From the NCBI GenBank assembly GCA_002391675.1, contig DGFM01000039.1:51996-64883 (forward strand): a DNA stretch of 12,888 nucleotides, given 5' to 3'. This document shows positions 6,395 through 12,888 of this stretch, piece after piece (position 1 is the stretch's first letter; every line of letters begins with the position of its first letter). The notes below the pieces were generated by a model. The model saw nothing but the letters and a program-made list of their open reading frames with translations. It made no database searches and was not told the DNA's origin. The translations under genes were made by a program, and so were the position numbers. Source of the DNA: Cloacimonetes bacterium UBA3900. Lineage in GTDB: Bacteria > Cloacimonadota > Cloacimonadia > Cloacimonadales > Cloacimonadaceae.

Positions 6395-7368
6395 TCCGAT
6401 AATGACTGCTCTACGGTCTCAAACAGCATCTGCGGTGTAATCTGCGTCATGCAATCCCAGTGTCCCAAAGGACAGCTCTCCCTGCCGTGCAAGGTACAGG
6501 GCTGACAGGGCAAATCAGCACAAAGTACTTCGGCTTTGGGGTTTAGGGGCGCAAAGCCCAGCCTCGGATGCGTGCTGCCGAAGATGGCAATTTGCCTGCA
6601 TCCCAGAGCCGCAGCCATATGCATGGGGCCACTGTCTGAAGAGATCACCAGGTCTGCCTTTTGCAATAGTCCCGCCAGGGAGGCCAGATCATGGGTACCG
6701 CATTGGTTGATGCTGATTGCCTCAAAAGAGCTGCGGATCGCCTCCGAGAGCTCCTTTTCTGCTTCGCTGCCCAGGAAGATGAAGCGCCAATCATCCTTGG
6801 CCAAGCGCAGAAAGTCTCTGTACTGAGTCAGGGGATAGGTCTTGGTAAAGTGTGCCGCTCCGGCGAAGATGGCTATCACCTTCTTGCCTTCCCAAGCCTC
6901 TGGCAATGCGGGCTCTTCCTTCACTAACAAGTGCGGGTAAAGCTTGGGCTGCTCGCCTCGCTCATCCGGCAGCAGTTCCGTCAGTGCCGAAAAGTAGAGG
7001 TCAACCGTGGAGCTGATGCGCTCTTCGGTCTTATGCTTCACGATTTGCTGGCGCAGCTTGCGCTGTTTTTGGTATCTGTACTTCCGGGGCGCTTTGGCCA
7101 AAAGTGTGATCAGATGCGAAGCCAGCTTTCCATGCAGATCAATCGCCACATCATATTCCTGCTCTCGGAGCTCTTTGAAGAAGCTGAGCTTTTCTCGCCA
7201 GATAAGCACCTCAATGTTGCTGCCCATTATTCGGACAATATCTGCGAAAGCTTCTTTGCAGACGAAGGTGATGCGGCAATTGGGAAAGTGACGCCGAAGT
7301 GACGCCACCACGGCCTGGGTGAGGATGATATCACCCAAGCTGCTCAGGCGAATAATGAGGAAGTTCAT
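6391..7368 (-). CDS. glycosyltransferase family 9 (heptosyltransferase-like)
   Basis: This is a 325-residue GT-B fold enzyme of the WaaC/WaaF/GT9 type, which adds a sugar (heptose in characterised members) to lipopolysaccharide core or related envelope glycans at the cytoplasmic face of the inner membrane. The N-terminus MNFLIIRLSSLGDII is the standard opening, with Asp13 in the place of the catalytic base of WaaC. Further landmarks are VAIDLHGK, the nucleotide-sugar domain start VIAIFAGAAHFTKTYPL, and SSDSGPMHMAAALG with Asp245. The Cys-rich block CQPCTLHGRESCPLGHWDCM near the end is common in this family. The acceptor and donor sugars cannot be told from sequence. The ATG at 7368 overlaps the alaS stop in an ATGA, so this is the third gene of the trxB-alaS-GT9 operon and is probably translationally coupled. 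Its TAG overlaps the uvrB stop on the opposite strand. Confidence 0.93.
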   Translation of the reverse strand: MNFLIIRLSSLGDIILTQAVVASLRRHFPNCRITFVCKEAFADIVRIMGSNIEVLIWREKLSFFKELREQEYDVAIDLHGKLASHLITLLAKAPRKYRYQKQRKLRQQIVKHKTEERISSTVDLYFSALTELLPDERGEQPKLYPHLLVKEEPALPEAWEGKKVIAIFAGAAHFTKTYPLTQYRDFLRLAKDDWRFIFLGSEAEKELSEAIRSSFEAISINQCGTHDLASLAGLLQKADLVISSDSGPMHMAAALGCRQIAIFGSTHPRLGFAPLNPKAEVLCADLPCQPCTLHGRESCPLGHWDCMTQITPQMLFETVEQSLSD

Positions 7369-9965
7369 GCTTGGCTCACCAAGCTCCTGGCTTTGTCGAT
7401 TGCTTTAGGGATCATGCTGGCATCTCTGCCGCCCGCCATGGCGGAATCCGGTCTGCCTCCGCCCTTGCCACCCAAAACAGCCGCCACCTGGCCGATAAGT
7501 TTGCCGGCATGGAAACGGTCTTTGAGCTCGGAACCCACCACGCAGAGGATGGAGACCTTATCCGCGCTGGGAGCAAAGAGGAAGGCGATCATGTCTGCGG
7601 CTTGCGACTTGATGTCGTCGCCCATAGCCCTGAGCTGATCAGCGCTCTCTGCCTGTACTTCGGCAGCCAAAAACCTGAAGCCATCCAGCTGCTCAGCTTG
7701 CTGCATGATGCCGCCCAGCTGGTCTCTACCGTGTTTGGCAGCCTGTGCCCTGAGTTCTTCTTCCAAGTCTTTGTTCTTCTGGATCAGTGCATCCAGCTTT
7801 TCCTCCAGTTGCTTTTCCGGGGATTTAAGCTTGTTGGCAAGGTCGTGCAGCCTCTCTTGCAGATGGTTCACGTGCTCCATGGCTGCGCGTCCGCTCAACA
7901 CTTCCAGCCTTCTGATTCCTGCTGCTGAGGAGCTCTCTGAGATGATCTTAGAGAGTCCGATCTGGCCCGTAGCCTGCACGTGCGTGCCTCCGCAAAGCTC
8001 TTTGGAATAGCCCTCTACGCTCACCACTCTCACGTCATCGGCGTACTTCTCACCAAACAAAGCGATGGCGCCCTGCTTCTTGGCCTCTTCGATGGGCAAT
8101 ATCTCGGTGCTCACCTCACGGTTTTGCAGGATTACCTCGTTGACAGCTCTCTCCAGGGCGTGGAGCTGAGCCTTATCCAATGCGGCTTGATGGGTGAAAT
8201 CAAAGCGTGCATAATCCGGCGCCACTAAGGAGCCCTTTTGCTGAACATGATCGCCCAGCAACTCCTTGAGAGCCTTGTGTATGAGGTGCGTAAGCGTGTG
8301 ATTACGAGCGATATCCAGCCTGCGCTCTGCGTCAATCTTGGCTGTAAGCTCGCCTGTATGCGGCGTCCCTTTCAAGACCTTTCCTGTGTGGATATAGTAG
8401 TCCGCGTGCTTTTGCACATCACTGATCTGTACTTCAAAGTCGGCGTCAAAGATCACGCCCGTATCTGCCACTTGTCCACCGGATTCGGCATAGAAGGGAG
8501 TCTTATCCAAACGCAGGTGGATGAGTCCTTCTTCATCAAAGTAGTAGCTCTGGATGCGAACCTTGGCTTCATTTTGAGTGTAGCCCACAAACTCGGTAGG
8601 GGAGGGTTCATGAAGCGCGATCCACTCCACATCCTCAGCGGAATAAGAGAACTTGGAGCTGGAGCGGGCACGCTCTCTTTGCGCCTCCATCTCGGCATCA
8701 AAGCCTGGCAAATCCACATCCAGTCCATGCTCCGCGGCCATGATCTGAGTCAGGTCCAGCGGGAAGCCGTATGTATCATAAAGCATAAAGGCGTCCTTAC
8801 CGGCGATAGTCTTGCCTTCCAGCTTGCCTACAATCTCTTCAAAGCGCTGCAGCCCGATGTCCAAAGTGTGGTTGAAGCGCTCTTCTTCGGCCTTGATTAT
8901 TGTGCGGATATACTCTTCCTTGCCTTTCAGCTCGGTGAAGTGATGGCCCATGATCTCGACTACGGTGTTGACCAAGAGATACAGGAAGGGCTCGGTGAAG
9001 CCCAGCAGTCTTCCGTGTCGGGCAGCGCGCCTGAGTATGCGTCTGAGCACATAGCCACGCCCTTCATTGGAGGGGAAGCCTCCATCCGCCAGCGCAAAGC
9101 AGAGACAGCGTACGTGGTCTGCGATTACCCTGTGGCTCACTCCCGTCTTGATGTCATAGGCTTTGCCGCTCAGCTGAGCCAGCTTTTCTATGATGGGCAT
9201 AAAGAGGTCGGTTTCGTAGTTGCTGTGCTTGTCTTGCAGCACCTGGGCCACTCTTTCCAGACCGGCGCCGGTATCCACAAAGCGGTCTTTAAGCGGCGTA
9301 AGGCTGCGATCCGCCTCTCTTTTATATTGGATGAAAACCAGGTTCCACAGCTCTATATAGCGGGCGCAATTGGTATTGACGCCGCAGATATGCTCGGGAT
9401 CGTGAGCCCGGTCACAAGTGCCTTCACCCCTGTCTATATGAATCTCGCTGCAGGGGCCGCAGGGACCGGTCTCGCCCATCTCCCAGAAGTTGTCTTCATC
9501 ACCATGAAAGCTGATGTGTGCAGGGTTGATATCGGTCTCGCTCTTCCAGATGTCATAAGCCTCCTGATCGCTGTCATGCACAGTGGCATAGAGCTTATCT
9601 TTGGGAAGCTTCCACACTTCGGTGAGCAGTTCCCAGGCCCAGGCAATGGCTTCCTTTTTGTAATAATCTGCAAAAGACCAATTGCCCAGCATCTCAAAGA
9701 AGGTGTGATGATAGCCGTCCTGGCCCACTTCTTCGAGGTCGTTGTGTTTGCCGCCGGCGCGGATGCACTTTTGGCTGTTGACGACCCGCGGGAAGTCCCG
9801 CTCTCTGAGACCCAAAAAGATGTCCTTAAACTGGTTCATACCCGCATTGGTAAAGAGCAGGGTGGGGTCAGCTTCCGGAACCACGGGCGAGCTGTGCACA
9901 AACTGATGCTCTTTGCTGCGGAAGAAGTCGATGAAGCTACTGCGAATCTCTTTACTGCTTAACAC
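7365..9965 (-). CDS. alaS: alanyl-tRNA synthetase
   Basis: The enzyme charges tRNA-Ala and clears mischarged Ser and Gly through its editing domain. I choose the GTG at 9965, giving 866 residues. It begins with LSSKEIRSSFIDFF, which matches the usual N-terminus. It lies 4 bases after the trxB stop and is served by an AAGGA site 8-9 bases upstream. The alternative TTG at 9998 adds 11 residues lying inside trxB. The class II catalytic core is at the N-terminus (PTLLFTNAGMNQF), with TGPCGPCSEI at 166-175. The tRNA-recognition region follows. The editing-site zinc ligands are His556, His560, Cys658 and His662 (HTLTH and CGGTH), equivalent to E. coli 564, 568, 666 and 670. A Glu/Lys-rich helical stretch comes next, near 710-750, and then the C-Ala domain with the Gly-rich LGGKGGGRPDSAMAGG. 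Length is normal and nothing is missing. It is the second gene of a three-gene operon and ends in an ATGA overlap with the GT9 gene. Confidence 0.97.
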   Translation of the reverse strand: MLSSKEIRSSFIDFFRSKEHQFVHSSPVVPEADPTLLFTNAGMNQFKDIFLGLRERDFPRVVNSQKCIRAGGKHNDLEEVGQDGYHHTFFEMLGNWSFADYYKKEAIAWAWELLTEVWKLPKDKLYATVHDSDQEAYDIWKSETDINPAHISFHGDEDNFWEMGETGPCGPCSEIHIDRGEGTCDRAHDPEHICGVNTNCARYIELWNLVFIQYKREADRSLTPLKDRFVDTGAGLERVAQVLQDKHSNYETDLFMPIIEKLAQLSGKAYDIKTGVSHRVIADHVRCLCFALADGGFPSNEGRGYVLRRILRRAARHGRLLGFTEPFLYLLVNTVVEIMGHHFTELKGKEEYIRTIIKAEEERFNHTLDIGLQRFEEIVGKLEGKTIAGKDAFMLYDTYGFPLDLTQIMAAEHGLDVDLPGFDAEMEAQRERARSSSKFSYSAEDVEWIALHEPSPTEFVGYTQNEAKVRIQSYYFDEEGLIHLRLDKTPFYAESGGQVADTGVIFDADFEVQISDVQKHADYYIHTGKVLKGTPHTGELTAKIDAERRLDIARNHTLTHLIHKALKELLGDHVQQKGSLVAPDYARFDFTHQAALDKAQLHALERAVNEVILQNREVSTEILPIEEAKKQGAIALFGEKYADDVRVVSVEGYSKELCGGTHVQATGQIGLSKIISESSSAAGIRRLEVLSGRAAMEHVNHLQERLHDLANKLKSPEKQLEEKLDALIQKNKDLEEELRAQAAKHGRDQLGGIMQQAEQLDGFRFLAAEVQAESADQLRAMGDDIKSQAADMIAFLFAPSADKVSILCVVGSELKDRFHAGKLIGQVAAVLGGKGGGRPDSAMAGGRDASMIPKAIDKARSLVSQA

Positions 9966-9969
9966 TTGC

Positions 9970-10914
9970 TTATTCCTTGTCGCATGAAGAGTCGTCAAAG
10001 TTCTCGATCAGCCACTTTTCGGCACACCAAGCGGCAATCGCTCCATCGGAAGCAGCGGTAACCACCTGCCTCAACACCGTGTTACGTATATCTCCGGCTG
10101 CATAGACACCCGGGACGCTGGTCTGCATATTCTCATCAGTAATCACAAAGCCAGCTTCATCCAGCTTGATTTCAGGGCCCATCAGCTCGTTATTGGGCAA
10201 GATGCCCACGTAGATAAACACTCCATCCACATCGAGATAGCTTACCTCTTCGGTCTTGCGGTTGAAGACCTTCAGCTTTTGCACGGCAGCCTCGCCCTGA
10301 ATCTCGTGCACCACGCTATCCCAAACCATCTCTATCTTGGGATTGCTGAGAGCACGGTCTTGGATGATCTTCTGTGCCCGCAGCTCATCACGACGGTGGA
10401 TGATATAGACCTTGGAGGCAAAACGGGTGAGAAAGATCGCCTCTTGGACAGCGGAATCACCGCCACCCACCATGGCCACGACCTTATCCCTATATAGAGC
10501 ACCATCGCAGGTGGCACAATAGGATACGCCACGACCGGTAAACTCTTCTTCGCCGGGCACACCCAAACTGCGGGGATGCGCACCTGTGCAAAGGATGATC
10601 ACCTTGGCTTCATACTTGTTATCTTCGGAGGTTTCCACAGTCTTGCAGGCACCTTCGAGGTGCAAAGCCGTGATCTCTTCATCAAAAAACTCGGCGCCGA
10701 AACGCTCCGCCTGAGCATGCATCTTTCCTGTGAGCTCAAAGCCACTCAAGCTCTCCTCAAAACCGGGATAGTTTTCCACGTCTTCCGTGACGGTGATCTG
10801 CCCGCCGATGAAGGCTCGCTCAAAAACCGCAGTCTTCAAGCCACCTCTGGCAGCGTAGATCGCAGCGCTCAAACCCGCTGGCCCGCCTCCAATTATCACT
10901 ACATCATATCTCAT
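9970..10914 (-). CDS. trxB: thioredoxin reductase (NADPH, FAD)
   Basis: This flavoenzyme passes electrons from NADPH to thioredoxin in the cytoplasm. The 314 residues match the low-molecular-weight bacterial type. The FAD-binding GGGPAG is at 9-14, GGQI at 37-40 and a late GDIRN near the C-terminus. The redox-active disulfide is CATC at 133-136. The NADPH domain has GGGDSA at 150-155 and HRRDELRA at 173-180. The two arginines after His173 point to NADPH as donor, because ferredoxin- or NADH-dependent relatives usually lack this pair. The ATG at 10914 has GAGG 6 bases upstream. No thioredoxin gene lies nearby. It is the first gene of the trxB-alaS-GT9 operon and is divergent from the metal-response operon. 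A -35-like TTGACA lies on the - strand at 10981-10976, but I found no well-spaced -10, so the promoter is unresolved. Confidence 0.97.
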   Translation of the reverse strand: MRYDVVIIGGGPAGLSAAIYAARGGLKTAVFERAFIGGQITVTEDVENYPGFEESLSGFELTGKMHAQAERFGAEFFDEEITALHLEGACKTVETSEDNKYEAKVIILCTGAHPRSLGVPGEEEFTGRGVSYCATCDGALYRDKVVAMVGGGDSAVQEAIFLTRFASKVYIIHRRDELRAQKIIQDRALSNPKIEMVWDSVVHEIQGEAAVQKLKVFNRKTEEVSYLDVDGVFIYVGILPNNELMGPEIKLDEAGFVITDENMQTSVPGVYAAGDIRNTVLRQVVTAASDGAIAAWCAEKWLIENFDDSSCDKE

Positions 10915-11024
10915 ATATTACCTCGTTATAAACATACTAACACATCGTATACTCTGATTTTGAAAGGCTCTTCTTTGTCAAGTGAAAAGGGAAGCAGTGT
11001 CCCTGAAAGTGCGATGAAAGCACG

Positions 11025-11037
11025 ATTTGCAATATCG
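11025..11037. repeat. 13-base string shared with the uvrB upstream region
   Basis: ATTTGCAATATCG at 11025-11037 also occurs at 4313-4325, just upstream of uvrB. Here it is part of a near-palindrome centred on TTGCAA (CGAT-TTGCAA-ATCG with one extra base on one side). Both copies lie between divergent genes. A 13-base match between two intergenic regions is unlikely but not impossible by chance. The rest of the 263-base gap 10915-11177 holds the arsR promoter and operator and no gene I can support. Confidence 0.3.
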
Positions 11038-11120
11038 AGCTTTTAGGATGTCCGCGCACCTCCGCCTGCTCAATGACGATGATTTTTCTTGTCCGGTAGG
11101 TGAAATTCTCATTTTCCCCT

Positions 11121-11149
11121 TTGCCTCTGCCCCGGATTGGTTATTATAT
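11121..11149 (+). promoter_or_regulatory. candidate arsR-ATPase promoter
   Basis: TTGCCT (11121-11126) and TTATAT (11144-11149) are 17 bases apart and approximate -35 and -10 boxes. The -10 falls on the left arm of the operator at 11144-11167, so transcription would start inside the operator and yield a very short leader. Both hexamers are imperfect, and the call leans on the overlap with the operator. Confidence 0.4.
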
Positions 11150-11167
11150 GAACAGATATTCATATAA
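11144..11167. promoter_or_regulatory. ArsR/SmtB-family operator upstream of the repressor gene
   Basis: TTATATGAA (11144-11152) and TTCATATAA (11159-11167) are perfect 9-base inverted arms around CAGATA. Extended inward this has the 12-2-12 layout known for SmtB, ZiaR and CadC operators, with the familiar ATATGAACA half-site. The right end runs into the AAGGAG ribosome site (11166-11171). Bound repressor would therefore block RNA polymerase directly. Confidence 0.85.
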
Positions 11168-11177
11168 GGAGCTACAC

Positions 11178-11534
11178 ATGGATGCAATATGCAAGTGTAA
11201 AAATATAGACAAGAAGGAATTGGAGCGCACGGTCGCCGAGCAACCGGACGCTGAAACCATAGAGCGGCTGAGTACCTTTTTTAGCGTGTTCGGTGACGGT
11301 ACGCGGCTCAAGATACTATATTATCTCTCACGCCATGAGCTTTGCGTGGCGGATTTGGCCAGCCTGGTGCAGATGGGGCAGTCCGCCGTCTCACATCAGC
11401 TGCGGAATCTCAGGCTCAACCGCCTGGTAAAAGTGCGCAAAGAGGGCACCACCAGCTATTATTCTTTGGATGACGAACACGTGCAGAGCATCTTTGAGGT
11501 TGCTTTGGAACACATCAACGAGGAGCAAAGGTAA
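11178..11534 (+). CDS. metal-sensing ArsR-family repressor (SmtB/ZiaR/CadC type)
   Basis: A dimeric winged-helix repressor of 118 residues that probably releases DNA on binding Zn(II), Cd(II) or Pb(II). The ATG at 11178 is preferred because AAGGAG sits 6 bases before it; an in-frame GTG at 11100 would place the operator inside the gene. The core runs from FSVFGDGTRLKIL (35-47) to the recognition helix SAVSHQLRNLR (69-79) and the wing (KEGTTSYYSL). Two metal sites can be traced. The alpha5 site has Asp99, His101, His112 and Glu115, matching the four SmtB ligands. The alpha3N site has Cys5 and Cys7 at the N-terminus plus Cys56 in ELCVAD, where CadC has ELCVCD, so one Cys is replaced by Ala58. 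ZiaR-like sensors carry both sites. Translation is coupled to the ATPase gene through a TAATG overlap. The substrate is inferred from ligands and neighbour, not measured. Confidence 0.93.
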   Translation: MDAICKCKNIDKKELERTVAEQPDAETIERLSTFFSVFGDGTRLKILYYLSRHELCVADLASLVQMGQSAVSHQLRNLRLNRLVKVRKEGTTSYYSLDDEHVQSIFEVALEHINEEQR

Positions 11535-12888
11535 TGACAACGCAGGAATATGAGGTCCACAACCTGGATTGTGCGCATTGTGCCAATGAGATCGAGGCGG
11601 GTATCTGTAAAATGCCCGGCATAGCGGAAGCGAGGCTGGATTTTGTGAATCGGAAATTGGTGGTGAGCTACAGCGAGGAGGTGGTGGATGCCTTGGAGCG
11701 GCTCAATCACTTGGCAGACTCCATCGAGCCGGGCGTGAGCATCACAGACACCAATATAGAAGTAGCGGACAAGCGGGCCAGCGTCATGTTTTGGTTGCCT
11801 TTGGTGCTGTGTGTGCTGGTTTTGATAGTTTCCCTGGCTTTGCCGGTTGCGCCCGCACTCAAGACCTGCTTGGGCATCATCGCTTGGCTACTCGTGGGGC
11901 ACAGGGTGATCTGGTCGGCTCTACGCTCTTTGATAAAGGGCAAAGTATTCGGCGAGCAGTTTCTGATGACGATCGCCACCAGCGGCGCCCTTGTGTTGGG
12001 TGAATTTACCGAAGCGGTGGCGGTGATGTTTTTGTATGAAATCGGCGAATGGCTGGAAAGCCTTGCGGTGAAACGCTCTTACAAATCCATCCAGGGCATA
12101 CTTTCCATCAAGCCGGACAAGGCACATCTGATCACTGCAGAAGGCACAAAGGACGTAGCTCTGAGCCAGGTGCAGGTGGGGCAGAGGGTAATCGTCTATC
12201 CCTCCGAGCGCATCCCCCTGGATGGAGTAGTGAGCAAAGGCAGCTCCAGTTTGGATACCTCCACGCTCACAGGTGAAGCCGCTCCCCTGGCAGTTTCTGA
12301 GGGCGACAAGGTGATTTCCGGCACGCTCAATATCCAAGGTCTTTTGGAGATAGAGGTCATTTCCATAGATGCAGAGAGCACGGTGAGCCGCGTCCTGAAA
12401 CTGATCGAGGATGCAGGCAGCCGCAAATCCACCAGCGAGCGCTTTATCACGCGCTTTGCCGGCGTCTATACCCCCGCGGTAGTGATAGCCGCCATCCTGG
12501 TTTTCCTGATTCCCACGCTGCTCGGCTTTGAAGCGGCGGTATGGCTCAAGCGCGCTCTCGTTTTCCTGATCGTGAGCTGTCCCTGCGCCTTGGTGATCTC
12601 AGTTCCGCTTTCCTACTACGTGGGCATCGGCAAGGCAGCCAGGCAGGGCATCATCGTGAAAGGTTCCATCTACTTGGACATCCTGCGCCAGGTAAAAAAC
12701 ATGGTCTTTGACAAAACCGGCACACTCACCACGGGCGAGCTGAAGATCAAGAACCTGCTCACTCCCAAAGGCGGCGATGCAGAAGAGCTTAAGAGCACAG
12801 TTTATAGATGCGAATACACCTCGCACCATCCCTTTGCCAAAGCGATCAAAGCTGCCTACAGTGCAGATTATGAGGCAGCCAAGGTTTC
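11534..12888 (+). CDS. P1B-type heavy-metal ATPase (Zn/Cd/Pb exporter), cut by window end
   Basis: This inner-membrane ATPase exports divalent soft metals to the periplasm. Only the first 451 codons are present; the remaining nucleotide-binding domain and last helices lie beyond the right edge. The N-terminal metal-binding domain (about 5-70) carries the DCxxC signature DCAHC with Cys13 and Cys16, typical of ZntA/CadA. Hydrophobic segments follow at about 80-100 and 105-125, and a long pair ends with FLYEIGEWLE. The actuator TGE is at 246-248. The transport motif is SCPCALVISVP with Cys349-Pro350-Cys351, the P1B-2 pattern. The phosphorylation motif DKTGT starts at Asp393. The HP motif of the nucleotide domain is His432-Pro433. 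The ATG at 11534 shares its A with the stop of the repressor gene (TAATG), so the two form one operon under the operator at 11144-11167. Zn, Cd and Pb cannot be told apart from this sequence. Confidence 0.95.
   Translation, partial: MTTQEYEVHNLDCAHCANEIEAGICKMPGIAEARLDFVNRKLVVSYSEEVVDALERLNHLADSIEPGVSITDTNIEVADKRASVMFWLPLVLCVLVLIVSLALPVAPALKTCLGIIAWLLVGHRVIWSALRSLIKGKVFGEQFLMTIATSGALVLGEFTEAVAVMFLYEIGEWLESLAVKRSYKSIQGILSIKPDKAHLITAEGTKDVALSQVQVGQRVIVYPSERIPLDGVVSKGSSSLDTSTLTGEAAPLAVSEGDKVISGTLNIQGLLEIEVISIDAESTVSRVLKLIEDAGSRKSTSERFITRFAGVYTPAVVIAAILVFLIPTLLGFEAAVWLKRALVFLIVSCPCALVISVPLSYYVGIGKAARQGIIVKGSIYLDILRQVKNMVFDKTGTLTTGELKIKNLLTPKGGDAEELKSTVYRCEYTSHHPFAKAIKAAYSADYEAAKV

Noticed and set aside
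8238..9962. 574-codon open frame on the + strand opposite alaS
   Set aside because: It lies wholly antisense to a complete, motif-rich alaS gene, resembles no protein family I know, and has a composition typical of a shadow frame.
10976..10981. - strand TTGACA as the trxB promoter -35
   Set aside because: The first -10-like string (TATACG) is 24 bases away, too far for a standard promoter.
11100..11177. GTG start at 11100 for the ArsR-family gene
   Set aside because: It would put the operator and the ribosome site inside the coding region. The ATG at 11178 has AAGGAG at ideal spacing and gives the normal family length.
1..12888. Mobile element, CRISPR array, tRNA/rRNA, toxin-antitoxin or defence system
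   Set aside because: I saw no transposase, integrase, regularly spaced repeat array, cloverleaf, or toxin or defence gene. All long frames are explained by housekeeping or metal-resistance genes.

Overview
This 12.9 kb window reads as ordinary chromosome from a Gram-negative bacterium with about 50% GC. The evidence for a Gram-negative cell is a GT9 (heptosyltransferase-type) glycosyltransferase. The K+-dependent membrane pyrophosphatase and the overall protein style fit an anaerobic or fermentative lineage of the FCB type. Cloacimonadota is my best guess, but that rests on impression and not on a search. I see no tRNA, rRNA, insertion sequence, CRISPR array, phage gene or recognisable defence system.

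Layout. (1) Positions 1-282 hold no convincing gene. They contain a short tandem repeat, a small palindrome, a weak terminator-like hairpin and a candidate promoter. (2) On the + strand, a small bacterial-PH-domain membrane protein (283-846) is followed by a long membrane pyrophosphatase gene, hppA (969-3395). A dyad of 11-bp arms lies in the hppA leader. (3) A strong bidirectional terminator (3424-3461) separates hppA from a convergent two-gene unit on the - strand: an unidentified 107-aa protein and ndk, coupled by an ATGA overlap. (4) uvrB (4382-6394, +) is transcribed divergently from that unit. A 16-bp palindrome sits on its putative -10 box and is a candidate SOS operator. (5) On the - strand, trxB, alaS and a GT9 glycosyltransferase form a tight operon (10914 down to 6391). 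Its last stop codon overlaps the uvrB stop tail to tail. (6) Divergent from trxB is a metal-response operon on the + strand. It comprises an SmtB/ZiaR/CadC-type ArsR repressor (11178-11534) with a 9-6-9 operator just upstream, and a P1B-type Zn/Cd/Pb ATPase (11534 onward) cut by the window end.

How the genes work together. The last operon is the clearest regulatory unit. The repressor should sit on the operator at 11144-11167 and release when Zn, Cd or Pb binds, allowing expression of itself and the efflux ATPase. The other genes are housekeeping: pyrophosphate-driven ion pumping, nucleotide balance, excision repair, tRNA charging, thiol redox and envelope sugar transfer. I did not find a new multi-gene system. 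The items most worth a second look are the regulatory dyads at uvrB, arsR and hppA, the mixed metal sites of the repressor, the ion specificity and acidic tail of HppA, and the unidentified partner of ndk.
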